Of a stretch of 64,000 nucleotides of DNA, positions 28,073 to 38,100 are shown piece after piece. This DNA is from Hyphomicrobium sp. (GTDB taxonomy: Bacteria > Pseudomonadota > Alphaproteobacteria > Rhizobiales > Hyphomicrobiaceae): the NCBI GenBank assembly GCA_003987725.1, contig RXJH01000002.1:410461-474460 (forward strand), given 5' to 3'. A program made the translations under genes and the position numbers. The notes under the pieces are model-generated. The model had not been told where the DNA came from. It searched no databases and saw only the letters and a program-made list of their open reading frames with translations. Numbering within the stretch: the stretch's first letter is position 1; every line of letters starts with the position of its first letter.

Positions 28073-29338
28073 TCAGTAGCTGACTTTCAACCGCGCGCCG
28101 AATACAGCGGCATTGTCGACTTCCGTAGTTGCGCCCGGATTCCAGAAGTATTGGAAGTCGGGAGTAATGCTGACGCCCGGCCTCAGTTCGGCAGCGTAAG
28201 TGATCTCCAGCACGGATTCATATGAGCGCAGCGCGCTCGGATCCGTGGCAACGAGATCGGACGAAACCCGCCCATAACCGAAGGCGGCGCCGAACGTATC
28301 CTTGGCGCGGCCGGGCACGAAGCCTGTGAACAGAATGCCGGTATCGAAGTAGAAGTCCATCGGACTGATGTTTTCGGGGCTACCCGAAAAACGGGCGAAG
28401 ACATTGACGCTCTTGTCTTCGCCACCCTTCCAGATCTGCTGGTCGACGATCGCATAGAGCCCGTAGTCGGAGTTCACGGCTGCACCGCTGCTGAAGTTCG
28501 AGTAGACCCCGTCAGGCGCGTTGAACTGCTTCCAGCCGCCGAGCTTGATCGTGCCGGGCAAGCCGACGTCATACCTGAAGGCGCCCTCGATAATCATCAG
28601 CTCGCCGTCGCCAAAGCGGAAATCGGTGCCGTGCCTATTGGACTCCTGCGCGTCCGCAAACGGGTTGGCAGGGCTGCCGTTGAAGACGGCTGCCAAAATC
28701 GTGAGGTTGTCGTTCGGCGTATAGGCGACCCTTGCACCCATCGAGGTCAATGGATACGCCGGCCCGCCCTGGACCATGTTCGACGCCACGATGCCGGCCC
28801 ATCCGAACGTACCGTTCAAGAAGGCTGCCGCCGTATCGCTGACGAAGAATTCGGTATCGGCGGCAATCGCGCCGAGCTTCACTTTCAGCTTGTCGTCGAG
28901 CAGCGACTGTTCGAGCCACAGTTCGTCGAGCCGCACGGTTTCGAGGCCTTCCAGGTTACTGACCGCGAAAATGCTGCCGGTCTTCGTGGAAGGGCCGATG
29001 CCGTGAATATAGTACGCGTTGGCGTGAATGACCGCGCCCTTCCAGCCGACGAGCTTTTCGAGGTCGATATCAACGTAGGTCTCGACGAGGCCATTGTAGG
29101 TCGAGCCGCGTGACAGGCCGCCGGAAGTCACGTTGTAATACTCGCCGGTGTAGTTGAGCCCGTATCTGATGCCGGAAGCCGCGAGCGAGGCACGGGCCGC
29201 ATCGTAGGGCAGTTCCTGCGCGATCGAGAATTCCGGAACGCCGTTATCCGGCTTGTCCTCGGCTCTCGCGCTCGTGACGGACGCAATCGACGCCAACGCC
29301 AAGACCGGCACGACGCCGGCCGCAAAACGCGATTTCAT
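28073..29338 (-). CDS. OprB-family carbohydrate-selective porin
   Basis: The product is 421 aa with a signal peptide (about residues 1-26, cut after ARA). The body is dominated by alternating amphipathic strands and ends in the outer-membrane pattern KVSY. OprB-type motifs are visible, such as LDELWLEQSL, FFVSDTAAAFLNGTFGW and the YDVGLPG strand. It should form a 16-strand outer-membrane channel for sugars or other small solutes. It has its own terminator. Confidence 0.9.
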   Translation of the reverse strand: MKSRFAAGVVPVLALASIASVTSARAEDKPDNGVPEFSIAQELPYDAARASLAASGIRYGLNYTGEYYNVTSGGLSRGSTYNGLVETYVDIDLEKLVGWKGAVIHANAYYIHGIGPSTKTGSIFAVSNLEGLETVRLDELWLEQSLLDDKLKVKLGAIAADTEFFVSDTAAAFLNGTFGWAGIVASNMVQGGPAYPLTSMGARVAYTPNDNLTILAAVFNGSPANPFADAQESNRHGTDFRFGDGELMIIEGAFRYDVGLPGTIKLGGWKQFNAPDGVYSNFSSGAAVNSDYGLYAIVDQQIWKGGEDKSVNVFARFSGSPENISPMDFYFDTGILFTGFVPGRAKDTFGAAFGYGRVSSDLVATDPSALRSYESVLEITYAAELRPGVSITPDFQYFWNPGATTEVDNAAVFGARLKVSY

Positions 29339-29583
29339 ACCCAGTTCCCCCTAACCCCCGCCAAACATTGCCGAAAAATCTCCGGCACCCACCCACGCCT
29401 GGCGGCAAGCAACAAATTCAGATCATGAGGAAATCAAAAGATACTTGACGCTCACAGTCAACATCCGGGCCGCTGCGACCCTCTGGTATTAATCAAAGCA
29501 GCCTAGACCCTGTGGCTGAATTGCAAGCAAATCGCACGTCCTCGGCATTCTCGTTGCCGTACATCGGCGTCTTGTCGGGAAGT

Positions 29584-30366
29584 TTATCCCGGACCCTCGT
29601 CGGTCGAGGGGCGCTGATCGCCGGCTTTCACCCGCACCGATTCGCCTGCGGGAAAGCCCAGCCCGTTCGTCAGACGGTTGCCGAAGCGCAATTCCCGCCC
29701 CGTCCACCGGCGCCAAAGTGCGGCGACTTGAGGCCGCGTTCGCGCCCAGAGCTTCGCAACAGCGTCCTTGGCCCGAGCCTTCACCACGCGGCCATACCGC
29801 CAAACCCACGATCCACGGATCTGTGCGAACAGCGCGTCCTTCCACGGCATCAGCCAGTTGAAGCCGCGCGCGAACCAGCCGATCTGCATCAGCGACGGCT
29901 TCGTCAGAATGAAGAGGTGCGCGATGATCGCAGTCGACGCGATCTTCGCTCCGACGAATAAGAGCGTCGCCGTTGCGAAATGCCCGTTCGCCAAGAGCCA
30001 CACGGCGACGAACTTCAGGGGCAGCAGCAGCGCCGTCGGGAACGCCAGCACCAGCAGCGCCGCATAGGGTGGCAGTCCGGCGATAAAGCGCTCCGCAGCT
30101 GCAACGGGCGCGTATTTCGCGAGCCGCCCGATGAGGTCGGAAAGCGGCCGCCAACCCCATTCCTCGAAGAGGATGATCAGCGCCATGAAGATGTTGAGCG
30201 CGGCGATCAACGGCCCGCGCGAAATCGTCCATGCCGTCCTCAGGATCTCGCGCACGGTCCAGAGCGCAATCACCGAACCGCGCCAGATCGCGGCCAGAAC
30301 TCGTTTCGACGCCTCTGCAAATTCCCGAGCTTCCAAACGTCCACATCCTTTCGCAATCCGGACCAT
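29584..30366 (-). CDS. Conserved membrane protein of unknown function
   Basis: From the ATG at 30366 the product is 260 aa. Three or four hydrophobic segments lie in the central part (around residues 50-75, 105-130 and 130-155), followed by a basic, Trp-rich cytoplasmic-like tail. I do not recognise a domain. It is divergent from pseudoazurin. Confidence 0.75.
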   Translation of the reverse strand: MVRIAKGCGRLEAREFAEASKRVLAAIWRGSVIALWTVREILRTAWTISRGPLIAALNIFMALIILFEEWGWRPLSDLIGRLAKYAPVAAAERFIAGLPPYAALLVLAFPTALLLPLKFVAVWLLANGHFATATLLFVGAKIASTAIIAHLFILTKPSLMQIGWFARGFNWLMPWKDALFAQIRGSWVWRYGRVVKARAKDAVAKLWARTRPQVAALWRRWTGRELRFGNRLTNGLGFPAGESVRVKAGDQRPSTDEGPG

Positions 30367-30550
30367 ACCGGCCGAAAGGTGAAGATTAACACCCGGCGAT
30401 CGAGCGGGGATAAGTTTTCCCGCACGCCGGATCGGCGCCTTCCTGACGCACACGGCCTTTGCGGCAAAACGGCACTTGAGCAGAGCGTCGCCCTAAACTA
30501 TACTTTTTATGTAAACAATAAGTCGCGATAAGGCCGGGCGAGGAAAACCA

Positions 30551-31003
30551 ATGAAGTTGACCCGTCAAATTCTATTGGCGAGCGCCATCACGCTCGCATC
30601 CATCATTGCTCCGCGTTTCGCATCCGCGACCGAACACGTCATCGAGATGCGTAACGAGGACAACGCCGGCAATCGCATGGCTTTCGAGCCTGGGTTTTTG
30701 AAAGTGGAACCCGGCGACACAGTGAAATTCGTTCCGACCGACAAGGGCCACAACGCTGAAAGCGTCGATAAAGTCTGGCCGGAGGGCGTGCCGCAAGTGA
30801 AGGGCGACTTTAGCAAGGAAGTCGTTTTCAGCGCGGAAAAGGACGGCCTTTACGTCTTCAAATGCCTGCCCCACTTCGGCATGGGCATGGTCGCGCTGGT
30901 GCAGGTCGGCAAGCCCGTCAATCTCGAGGCTGTCAAAGCCTATCAGGCGGCTGGCAAATCGAAGCAGCGCCTCGAGGGGGAAGTCGCGAAAGTCGTCCCG
31001 TAA
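30551..31003 (+). CDS. Pseudoazurin
   Basis: The 150-aa precursor has a signal peptide of about 26 residues. The type 1 copper ligands are complete: H67, C105, H108 and M113 in C-L-P-H-F-G-M-G-M, with pseudoazurin spacing. This periplasmic blue-copper protein passes electrons to nitrite or nitrous-oxide reductase or to other periplasmic oxidoreductases. It is monocistronic, with a strong terminator. No denitrification gene is visible nearby. Confidence 0.96.
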   Translation: MKLTRQILLASAITLASIIAPRFASATEHVIEMRNEDNAGNRMAFEPGFLKVEPGDTVKFVPTDKGHNAESVDKVWPEGVPQVKGDFSKEVVFSAEKDGLYVFKCLPHFGMGMVALVQVGKPVNLEAVKAYQAAGKSKQRLEGEVAKVVP

Positions 31004-31058
31004 TGGAATCGAGCTAGGCCGCAAGCTTCCTGGAAGGGCTAAGGGCTGAACTCGTAAT

Positions 31059-31105
31059 TAGCCCCGAGATGGGTCTCCCGGCCCCTATCTCGGGGCTAGT
31101 TTTTT
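31059..31105 (+). terminator. Terminator of pseudoazurin
   Basis: A 12-bp stem TAGCCCCGAGAT with its complement closes a loop of about 16 nt and is followed by GTTTTTTG. This is a strong intrinsic terminator. Confidence 0.9.
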
Positions 31106-31160
31106 GCCGCAAGTTGCGATCACACTTCCCGCTCACCGCGGCGAACGCGAGATCCGGCCA

Positions 31161-31346
31161 ATGGCATACTTACTGGAAGAACACCGGCACGACGTTTTTC
31201 GCACCACCGGACAGCACACCTATCTCGGCAACGGCGACGTGTTCGTCCCGCGCTCCTTGGCGATCCGCTTCACGACGCGCGACGAAGCCGAGACGAAGCG
31301 GAAAAAGCTGCCCAATCCCGAAGGCTGGAAGATCGTCGAAGACTAG
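31161..31346 (+). CDS. Small protein of unknown function
   Basis: The 61 aa start at ATG 31161. The ORF could start at 31104, inside the terminator. The protein is charged and soluble, with a FVPRSLAIRFTTRDEAE segment and a KLPNPEGWKIVED end. It looks like a genuine small alphaproteobacterial protein rather than noise, since the codon pattern is GC3-rich. No domain recognised. Confidence 0.5.
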   Translation: MAYLLEEHRHDVFRTTGQHTYLGNGDVFVPRSLAIRFTTRDEAETKRKKLPNPEGWKIVED

Positions 31347-31377
31347 GACACAGCCGCCGCATCGCCACTTCCGACAC

Positions 31378-33285
31378 TTACGCAGGCTCGCCGGCCTCTT
31401 CGAGCGCATGTGCGAGATCTTCGCGTGCCTTCTCCGCCTGCCGCTGCCGCGCCCAGAGGCTCGCATAAAGCCCGTTCTTCGCGATGAGTTCGCCGTGCGT
31501 GCCCTGCTCCGCGACGCGACCCGCCTCCAATACCAGAATGCTGTCGGCATGGATGATCGTCGACAGCCGGTGCGCGATGACGACCGTCGTGCGGTCTTTG
31601 GAAACCCGGTCCAAGGCGTCCTGGATTTCCTTTTCCGTATGACTGTCGAGCGCGCTCGTCGCCTCGTCGAGCAGCAGGATCGGCGGCGACTTCAAGATCG
31701 TCCGCGCGATCGCGACGCGCTGCTTCTCACCGCCTGAAAGCTTGAGGCCCCGCTCGCCGACCATCGTGTCGTATCCGTCGGGAAGCGCCCGCACGAAGTC
31801 GTCGATCTGCGCGAGCTTCGCCGCATGATAAACCTCCGCGTCCGTCGCGTCGGCGCGGCCATACTTGATGTTGTAGAAAATCGTATCGTTGAACAGCACC
31901 GTATCCTGAGGCACGACGCCGATGGCCGCGCGCAGCGACGACTGCGTCACGTCGCGAATGTTCTGCCCGTCGATCGTGATCTGGCCAGCCGTCACGTCGT
32001 AGAAACGCAGCAGCAGCCGCCCGACCGTCGACTTGCCCGCACCCGATGGACCGACAATCGCGATCATCTTGCCGGCAGGCACGTCGAACGAGACATCCTT
32101 CAGAATGCGGCGTTCCGGATCGTAGGCGAAGCCGACGTGGTTGAACCGGATCGCGCCACCCGAAACCCTCAGCTCCTTAGCGTCCGGCGTGTCGGCGACT
32201 TCCGGGTTCTGCTCGAGCACTTCCATCATGCGCTCGATGTCCGTCAGCCCCTGTTTGATCTCGCGATACACCATGCCCATGAAGTTGAGCGGCATGAAGA
32301 GCTGCAGCATCAAGAGATTGACCATCGCGAAATGGCCGACCGTATCTTTGCCGGAGACGATGTCCGTCGCCGACATCGCGAGACAGATCGTCAGCGCGAT
32401 CGTGAAGATGACAGCTTGGCCCGAGTTCAAAACCGCAAGCGACGTATACGTCTTGATGCTCGCCTTCTCGTAGGCCGCCATCGACTTGTCGTAACGCGCC
32501 GCTTCCCGCCCTTCGGCGCCGAAGTATTTGACCGTCTCGTAATTCAGCAGACTGTCGATCGCCTTCGTGTTGGCGTCCGTGTCGCTCTCGTTCATCGCCC
32601 GGCGGATCGAAAGCCGCCAGTTCGTCGCCTTCACCGTGAACCAGAGGTACGCCGCGATCATCAGCACGATGGTGACGATATAGCGCCAGTCGAACTCGTA
32701 GGCGCAGACCGCGATGATCATCAGAAATTCGACGATCGTCGGAATGAGCGTCATCAGCGCCATGCGACTGATGTTCTCGATGCCGGTCCGGCCCCGCTCG
32801 AGAACGCGCGTCAGCCCGCCCGTCTTACGCTCGAGATGAAAACGCAGCGATAGGCGGTGCATATGCTCGAACGTCGAAAGCGCCAGCTTTCTGACCGCAT
32901 GCATCGCAACGCGCGCGAACATGCCCTCGCGGATCTGCACGAGCAGCGACATCACGATGCGCGCGATGCCGTACACAATGGTCGCCAGCACCGGCGCGCC
33001 GATCAGCCAGGGCAGCGTTTGGCTGCTCGCCACATGCCCGCCGGTCGCAGCGACAAGCGCGTCCGTGGCCCACTTCAGCGTGAATGGCACGGTGACAGTC
33101 ACGCCCTTGGCGATGACGACGATAATGAATGACCAGACGACCGTCCGCTTCAGATCGGGCCGGTCTTCGGGCCAGACGTAGGGCCACAGGGCCCTCAAGA
33201 CCCGGCTGGACTTGGCGGAAGGTGTAATGCGCGCCAGCAGTCCATCGCGGACCGCCGCGCACCAGTTGACAACGGCGCTTTGCAT
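31378..33285 (-). CDS. Atm1/HMT1-type ABC exporter
   Basis: The product is 635 aa: a six-helix transmembrane domain (about residues 45-340) fused to an ATPase. The ATPase has Walker A GPSGAGKST, signature LSGGEKQRV and Walker B LLLDEATSALD. Overall it resembles the ABCB7/Atm1 group that exports glutathione-linked metal or sulfur species across the inner membrane. The substrate is not provable here. Confidence 0.92.
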   Translation of the reverse strand: MQSAVVNWCAAVRDGLLARITPSAKSSRVLRALWPYVWPEDRPDLKRTVVWSFIIVVIAKGVTVTVPFTLKWATDALVAATGGHVASSQTLPWLIGAPVLATIVYGIARIVMSLLVQIREGMFARVAMHAVRKLALSTFEHMHRLSLRFHLERKTGGLTRVLERGRTGIENISRMALMTLIPTIVEFLMIIAVCAYEFDWRYIVTIVLMIAAYLWFTVKATNWRLSIRRAMNESDTDANTKAIDSLLNYETVKYFGAEGREAARYDKSMAAYEKASIKTYTSLAVLNSGQAVIFTIALTICLAMSATDIVSGKDTVGHFAMVNLLMLQLFMPLNFMGMVYREIKQGLTDIERMMEVLEQNPEVADTPDAKELRVSGGAIRFNHVGFAYDPERRILKDVSFDVPAGKMIAIVGPSGAGKSTVGRLLLRFYDVTAGQITIDGQNIRDVTQSSLRAAIGVVPQDTVLFNDTIFYNIKYGRADATDAEVYHAAKLAQIDDFVRALPDGYDTMVGERGLKLSGGEKQRVAIARTILKSPPILLLDEATSALDSHTEKEIQDALDRVSKDRTTVVIAHRLSTIIHADSILVLEAGRVAEQGTHGELIAKNGLYASLWARQRQAEKAREDLAHALEEAGEPA

Positions 33286-33327
33286 TCGGCTTCAGATAGG
33301 ATCATGCGCCGGGAAAGTCCATCGCCG

Positions 33328-35055
33328 TCACCGGCGCGGGAGATAAAGCCGCTCACACTGATAGATGAGGTTCGGATTACGAATGATGCCCCGGTTTGCC
33401 TGATAGATCCGCCGGAAATACGAGCCCGACCCGTAGTGCCGAAGGGCGATCCGCCACAGGTTATCGCCGCGTGCGACCGTATATCGGCCGGGCAACAAGA
33501 CCTTCTCCCCAGCGCCCCGGCAGCGGCCCTGCCGCGCCCGCCGGACCCACGGTTTCACGACCGGCCCACGCGCCAGACTATTGGAAGCCACAGCCACATG
33601 GCGTTTCACCGCGCGATGCGAATGGGCATGGGTATGAGGCCGCTTGCGAGCGACACCCTTTTCACCGCGCGAAGATGCTTTCTTGGAGGTCACCGCAGAC
33701 TGTTGGGCCTTCGATGGCGGCGGCTCGGCCGCACTCGATGCAGCGGCGACGTTCGTCTTGGCCTTGTCAGCGTCCTCGACCATCGCCTGCTTTGCAGATT
33801 CTGAGGCGCGCTTCGCGTCCGCATCTCTCTTGGCGGCCTCCTCTGCTAGACGGACTTTTTCTGCAGCTTCTTTTGCCTTCGCTTCGCGATCGGCGGCCGC
33901 CTTCGCCGCCTCCTCCGCCGCGATGCGCTTTGCATCATCCTCGGCTGCCTTGCGCCGTGCCTCTTCCGCAGCTTTCGCTCTGGCTTCTTCGGCCGCCTTC
34001 AATGCTTGCCGCTCGGCTTCCGCCTTCCGTTCGTCTTCGGCTTTCTTGGCGGCGGCCGCTTCAGCTGCGCGCTGCGCGGCGAGTTCCCGTTCCTTGGCCG
34101 CAGCCTTCTGAGCCTCCTCCGCCGCGATACGCTTCGCGTCCTCCTCGGCTGCCTTGCGACGTGCCTCTTCCGCAGCTTTTGCTTTGGCTTCTTCGGCGAC
34201 CTTCAACGCTTGCCGCTCGGCTTCCGCCTTCCGCTCGTCTTCGGCTTTCTTGGCGGCGGCCGCTTCCGCTGCGCGCTGCGCGGCGAGTTCCCGTTCCTTG
34301 GCCGCAGCTTCCTCCGCGGCCCGCTGCTCCGCCGCTTTCTGTTCGGCGGCAAGCCGAAGCTGATCCTGACGCTTTTGTTCCTCCGCCAGACGCTTTGCCT
34401 CGTCGGCCTTCCGCTGCGCCTCGAGACGCGCCGCTTCGGCTTCGCGAACCTTGGCATCCTCGGCGGCTTTCGCCGCGGCGTCGGACAATTCTTGGTTGTG
34501 CTTGGCTTCCGCCTCCGCCGCAAGCTTCGCCTGCGCCGCGTCCATGGCCTCCTTCGCCGTCCGAGCCGCAGCCTCAGCGTCATCGTGCTTCACCTGCTCG
34601 ATCTTGCGCGCGATCGCATCGGCATCGGCACCGCCCGCCGGTGTCGACAATCGCCGAATGATCGTCGTCTGGAATTCGCGATTGGCGCGCGCCAGCCAGT
34701 CCTGCACGCGATCGGAAACGCCAAGCTCCCTCGGCGGCCATAAGCTGGTGTTGAGATCCTTGGCCGTCTCAGGAGACGCCGCTCCGCCGGACGGCTTCGG
34801 CAGATCCTGAGCCAGCACGCGGTACGGCTCGTCCTGAGCATCCAGCGTATCGTCGTTATCCTTGGCGACGACCCGCGGAAATCTGCTGTCGACGGCGAAC
34901 GTCGCACCCAAAGATCGCGCATCGCCATGATCGATGGCGGCATCAAGCGGCAGCGGCAAAAGCGCCAAAACGCCGAGCAGCGCGGTTACGGCACCGGCGC
35001 GCGCGCTGGAAATCGCGGTTTTCTTCGCGGAAACCGTGGCTTCGCCGTTTTTCAT
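33328..35055 (-). CDS. LysM-domain protein with a long Ala/Glu/Lys coiled coil
   Basis: The product is 575 aa. An N-terminal hydrophobic segment (about residues 20-40) serves as signal or anchor. A low-complexity, highly charged coiled-coil region of roughly 280 residues follows (about 145-460). It contains two consecutive 68-residue repeats. A basic linker and one C-terminal LysM peptidoglycan-binding domain follow (YTVARGDNLWRIA to the end). It probably links the inner membrane or periplasm to the cell wall. A TonB- or TolA-like spacer role is a guess. Confidence 0.88.
   Translation of the reverse strand: MKNGEATVSAKKTAISSARAGAVTALLGVLALLPLPLDAAIDHGDARSLGATFAVDSRFPRVVAKDNDDTLDAQDEPYRVLAQDLPKPSGGAASPETAKDLNTSLWPPRELGVSDRVQDWLARANREFQTTIIRRLSTPAGGADADAIARKIEQVKHDDAEAAARTAKEAMDAAQAKLAAEAEAKHNQELSDAAAKAAEDAKVREAEAARLEAQRKADEAKRLAEEQKRQDQLRLAAEQKAAEQRAAEEAAAKERELAAQRAAEAAAAKKAEDERKAEAERQALKVAEEAKAKAAEEARRKAAEEDAKRIAAEEAQKAAAKERELAAQRAAEAAAAKKAEDERKAEAERQALKAAEEARAKAAEEARRKAAEDDAKRIAAEEAAKAAADREAKAKEAAEKVRLAEEAAKRDADAKRASESAKQAMVEDADKAKTNVAAASSAAEPPPSKAQQSAVTSKKASSRGEKGVARKRPHTHAHSHRAVKRHVAVASNSLARGPVVKPWVRRARQGRCRGAGEKVLLPGRYTVARGDNLWRIALRHYGSGSYFRRIYQANRGIIRNPNLIYQCERLYLPRR
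33901..34308. repeat. Tandem 204-bp coding repeat in the LysM protein gene
   Basis: Two adjacent in-frame copies (33901-34104 and 34105-34308) of a 204-bp unit encode nearly identical 68-aa coiled-coil segments starting AAAKEREL. The few differences are scattered, which suggests a recent duplication that could vary in copy number. Confidence 0.85.
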
Positions 35056-35251
35056 AACATCGCCTTTGAACCCCGCTATGAACTAACCACACGCGGCTGT
35101 TTCTCGCCAGTCCTACAGCCCCGGCAACGTGAAAATAGAATTTGAACGCTGTACGGCCTCCACAAAAGCAGCATGCAACCCAGGCATACTCTGGCGGGTA
35201 ATGAGCGAACCACTAAATATTAAAGTCACGTAGTTTGTGAATGGAACGAGA

Positions 35252-35908
35252 ATGAATGAAATGACCATGGTGCCGGCCGGCACACCGGCAAACGACACGA
35301 AATCCACAACCCCCGCGAAAATCGAAAGTGTCTGCGTATATTGCGGCTCCGGCAAGGGGCTGAACACGTCTTACGCGGTTGCGGCCCGCAAGCTCGGCAA
35401 GGCTCTCGCCGACAATAACATCCGCCTGATCTACGGCGGCGGCAGCCTCGGCCTGATGGGCGAAGTTGCGCGCGCCTCGCTCGGAGCGGGCGGCAAGGTA
35501 ACCGGCATCATCCCGGAATTCCTCGGCAACCGCGAACTGATGCTGAAAGACGTCGACGAGCTGATCGTCGTCGAGAACATGCACACGCGCAAACAGCTGA
35601 TGTTCGATCGCGCTGATGCGTTCGTCGCCCTCCCCGGCGGCATCGGCACGCTCGAGGAACTCGTCGAGCAGTTGACATGGTCGCAGCTCGGCCGCCACGC
35701 AAAGCCGATCGTCATCGCCAACATCAATGGCTTCTGGGACCAGTTCCTGTCACTCCTCGCGCACATGAAGCAGGAGACCTTCATACGCGATGGCCTCGAC
35801 GTGCATTTCACCGTCGTCGACAGCGCGGAAGCCATCCTTCCGGCAATTCTAAAAGCCGCTGTCCCCGAAAAGCCCGCGGCCGAGGAAAACGTTCTGCGAA
35901 AATTCTAA
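35252..35908 (+). CDS. LOG-family protein (TIGR00730), probable nucleotide phosphoribohydrolase
   Basis: From the ATG at 35252 the product is 218 aa. The family motif PGGIGTLEE (about residues 128-136) and YGGGSLGLMG near the N-terminus are present. LOG proteins cleave cytokinin riboside monophosphates or AMP-like nucleotides to base and ribose 5-phosphate. The first 20 residues are low-complexity and not part of the fold. Confidence 0.92.
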   Translation: MNEMTMVPAGTPANDTKSTTPAKIESVCVYCGSGKGLNTSYAVAARKLGKALADNNIRLIYGGGSLGLMGEVARASLGAGGKVTGIIPEFLGNRELMLKDVDELIVVENMHTRKQLMFDRADAFVALPGGIGTLEELVEQLTWSQLGRHAKPIVIANINGFWDQFLSLLAHMKQETFIRDGLDVHFTVVDSAEAILPAILKAAVPEKPAAEENVLRKF

Positions 35909-35927
35909 CTGCCTCACGAATGAAGAT

Positions 35928-37970
35928 CTACTGGCGAGCCCCGGTCTGGCGCACGGGCTCGCCGCCAAAGATTTCGGCAACCATCGGCTCGAGTTTCGCA
36001 GCACCGAGCGGGGTCAGATGATGCCGGTCGCCGTAAAGCGGCTCGCCCTCGCGAGAATAGGGGCACGTTGAGGCGCCGCACAGAAGCTTGTGCGGGTAGA
36101 ACACCCGAACGTTCGGCATCGTTGAAATTCGATCGAATGCCGTCATGACCGGTCTCTGCCGCTTCAAGAATTCCTCGAGGGAAGCCTCCTGAGGCAGAGG
36201 TTCGGCCCAGAAGCGGGACTTGATCATCGCCGGTATGATTTCTTTCGATTGGACCGGAACGGACCCGACAACGACAACCTCCTTTCCGTTTTGAAGGAGC
36301 AGATTGATCGTCGCGGCCAGCGCATCGGCAAACGCCTCACCATCGGCTCCGTCTCGACCCTTGTCCGAAAAAATTGCTCCGCTGGCGTCACGCCAGAAAT
36401 ACGGAGCGGCGGCGCCCCAGTATCCTTCCAGGATGACTCGTTTGATATCCGGGCCGAGGCTTCTGTTGAGCGTCTTCGTATTGTGCGCTTGGCAGGTCCT
36501 AATGGACCTGCCGCCACGGAAGTTGACATCGAAGAGCGGCGGACACGAGTAATGCGAAAACACCAGCAAACGGTGATGCGTCTTCTCCGCGTAAGACGCA
36601 AAGACAGGAACCAGTGCTTTCGCGTGGCTATCGCCCCAGAGCAGAGTATCGGCAGGGACACTTGGATCGCCAATCTCGTAGACTTCGCCTGGCCAGTCTC
36701 CTTGCACGGCGCGGCCGAACCGTTTCATCGGCAGCGGCATGATGTCCATCGAAGCGGCTACGACGTCGGCCGGCCAGGTTTGGAACTTGCTTGGCCAGCG
36801 GCTGATGCTGCTGCCGGCGACGAGGAGAACCGCAACGGCCAGTGCACCGGTAATAAATAGCGGCACCCGGCCTGAACGCGTTCTTGCGCGCCGGAAGGGT
36901 TGCTCGACGAAACGCCACGATAGGAAGCCAAGCCCTACTGAGAGCCCGAGCAGCACGAGTTTGGCGGCAAGCGCAGTGGCGGCATCCTGCTCGAACAAAT
37001 GTGGAAGCCGGTATCGCGCAAAGGTAATGAGCGGCCAGTGCCACAAGTAGACGGAATACGATATCAGCCCGAGCCAGACGACCGGCCGCCATGCAAGAGC
37101 GCGCGTGACGATAGTGGCCGGTTCGTGTTGCCCACCGGCGTGAATGATAAGGACCGCCCCGAGACACAACGGCAGAGCCGCGAGGCCGGGAAACGGCGTT
37201 TCAGGCGTGTTCGTGAAAAATGCGAACGCGATCAGCGCCGCGCCGAGCGCAGCTTCCGCTTCGCGAACGGCACGATTCTTCAAATAGGGGAGTGCTCCAA
37301 ACGCCAGAAGTGCACCGGCAAGCAGCTCCCACCCGCGCCCGGGCGCCGAGAAAAATGCCTCCTTGCGGTCGACCTCGACGCCGTGAACGCTGAAAGCCAG
37401 TGCTGCCGCGGCAACGATCGCGATTGCCGGAATGATGGCCCGGCGGCCGATCTTGAATACGAGAAGGAGGAAGAGCGGAAAGACGAGGTAGAATTGCGCC
37501 TCGACACTCAGCGACCAAGTGTGGAGCAGCGGATTTTCGGCGGCATTGCTGGCGAAATAGTCAGCGGCCTCCTTGATGAAATAGAAATTCGACGTTGATT
37601 TCGCCGCTGCTGACAGCGTCGCGCCGTAGTTCTTGAAATCACGCGGCAACAGGATCGTCGCCGCCAATGCGGTAGTGACCAGAGCGCAAACCACGAAGGC
37701 CGGAAGAATCCTGCGGATGCGCCGATCGTAGAACCGCGCCAGCGAAAAAGTGCCGGCTTCGAGTTCGGACTTGATGATCCCGGCAATCAGAAAGCCGGAG
37801 ATGACGAAAAAGACGTCGACGCCGCCATAGCCGCCCTGAACGCCAAATCCGAAATGGAATGCAAGCACGCCGAGCAGGGCGACCGCTCTAAGGCCGTCAA
37901 CGTCAAACCGATGCGTCGTCGCCCCTCGATCTGTCACCGCATCGATGGACAATCGGCCCTTGTTCGACAC
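35928..37970 (-). CDS. OafA-type acyltransferase with SGNH domain
   Basis: The product is 680 aa. An Acyl_transf_3 membrane domain (about residues 20-380, ten or so helices) starts with FDVDGLRAVALLGVLAFHFG and RFYDRRIRRILPAF. A periplasmic SGNH-hydrolase-like domain follows (about 420-680), with the LLWGDSHAKALVP block near residue 440 and a DRHHLT catalytic end. Such proteins O-acetylate LPS O-antigen, exopolysaccharide or peptidoglycan. Confidence 0.93.
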   Translation of the reverse strand: MSNKGRLSIDAVTDRGATTHRFDVDGLRAVALLGVLAFHFGFGVQGGYGGVDVFFVISGFLIAGIIKSELEAGTFSLARFYDRRIRRILPAFVVCALVTTALAATILLPRDFKNYGATLSAAAKSTSNFYFIKEAADYFASNAAENPLLHTWSLSVEAQFYLVFPLFLLLVFKIGRRAIIPAIAIVAAAALAFSVHGVEVDRKEAFFSAPGRGWELLAGALLAFGALPYLKNRAVREAEAALGAALIAFAFFTNTPETPFPGLAALPLCLGAVLIIHAGGQHEPATIVTRALAWRPVVWLGLISYSVYLWHWPLITFARYRLPHLFEQDAATALAAKLVLLGLSVGLGFLSWRFVEQPFRRARTRSGRVPLFITGALAVAVLLVAGSSISRWPSKFQTWPADVVAASMDIMPLPMKRFGRAVQGDWPGEVYEIGDPSVPADTLLWGDSHAKALVPVFASYAEKTHHRLLVFSHYSCPPLFDVNFRGGRSIRTCQAHNTKTLNRSLGPDIKRVILEGYWGAAAPYFWRDASGAIFSDKGRDGADGEAFADALAATINLLLQNGKEVVVVGSVPVQSKEIIPAMIKSRFWAEPLPQEASLEEFLKRQRPVMTAFDRISTMPNVRVFYPHKLLCGASTCPYSREGEPLYGDRHHLTPLGAAKLEPMVAEIFGGEPVRQTGARQ

Positions 37971-38100
37971 TACGCCCCCCGACTAGGTGTCCCATCGCCG
38001 CGAAAGGATCACATTCCCCCCAACGCCTCAACCCCTCGCCCGCGCTTGCGCGCGGTAACACACAGTTGCGCGCGGGCCGCTTCCCTTCTAATCAGCGCAT

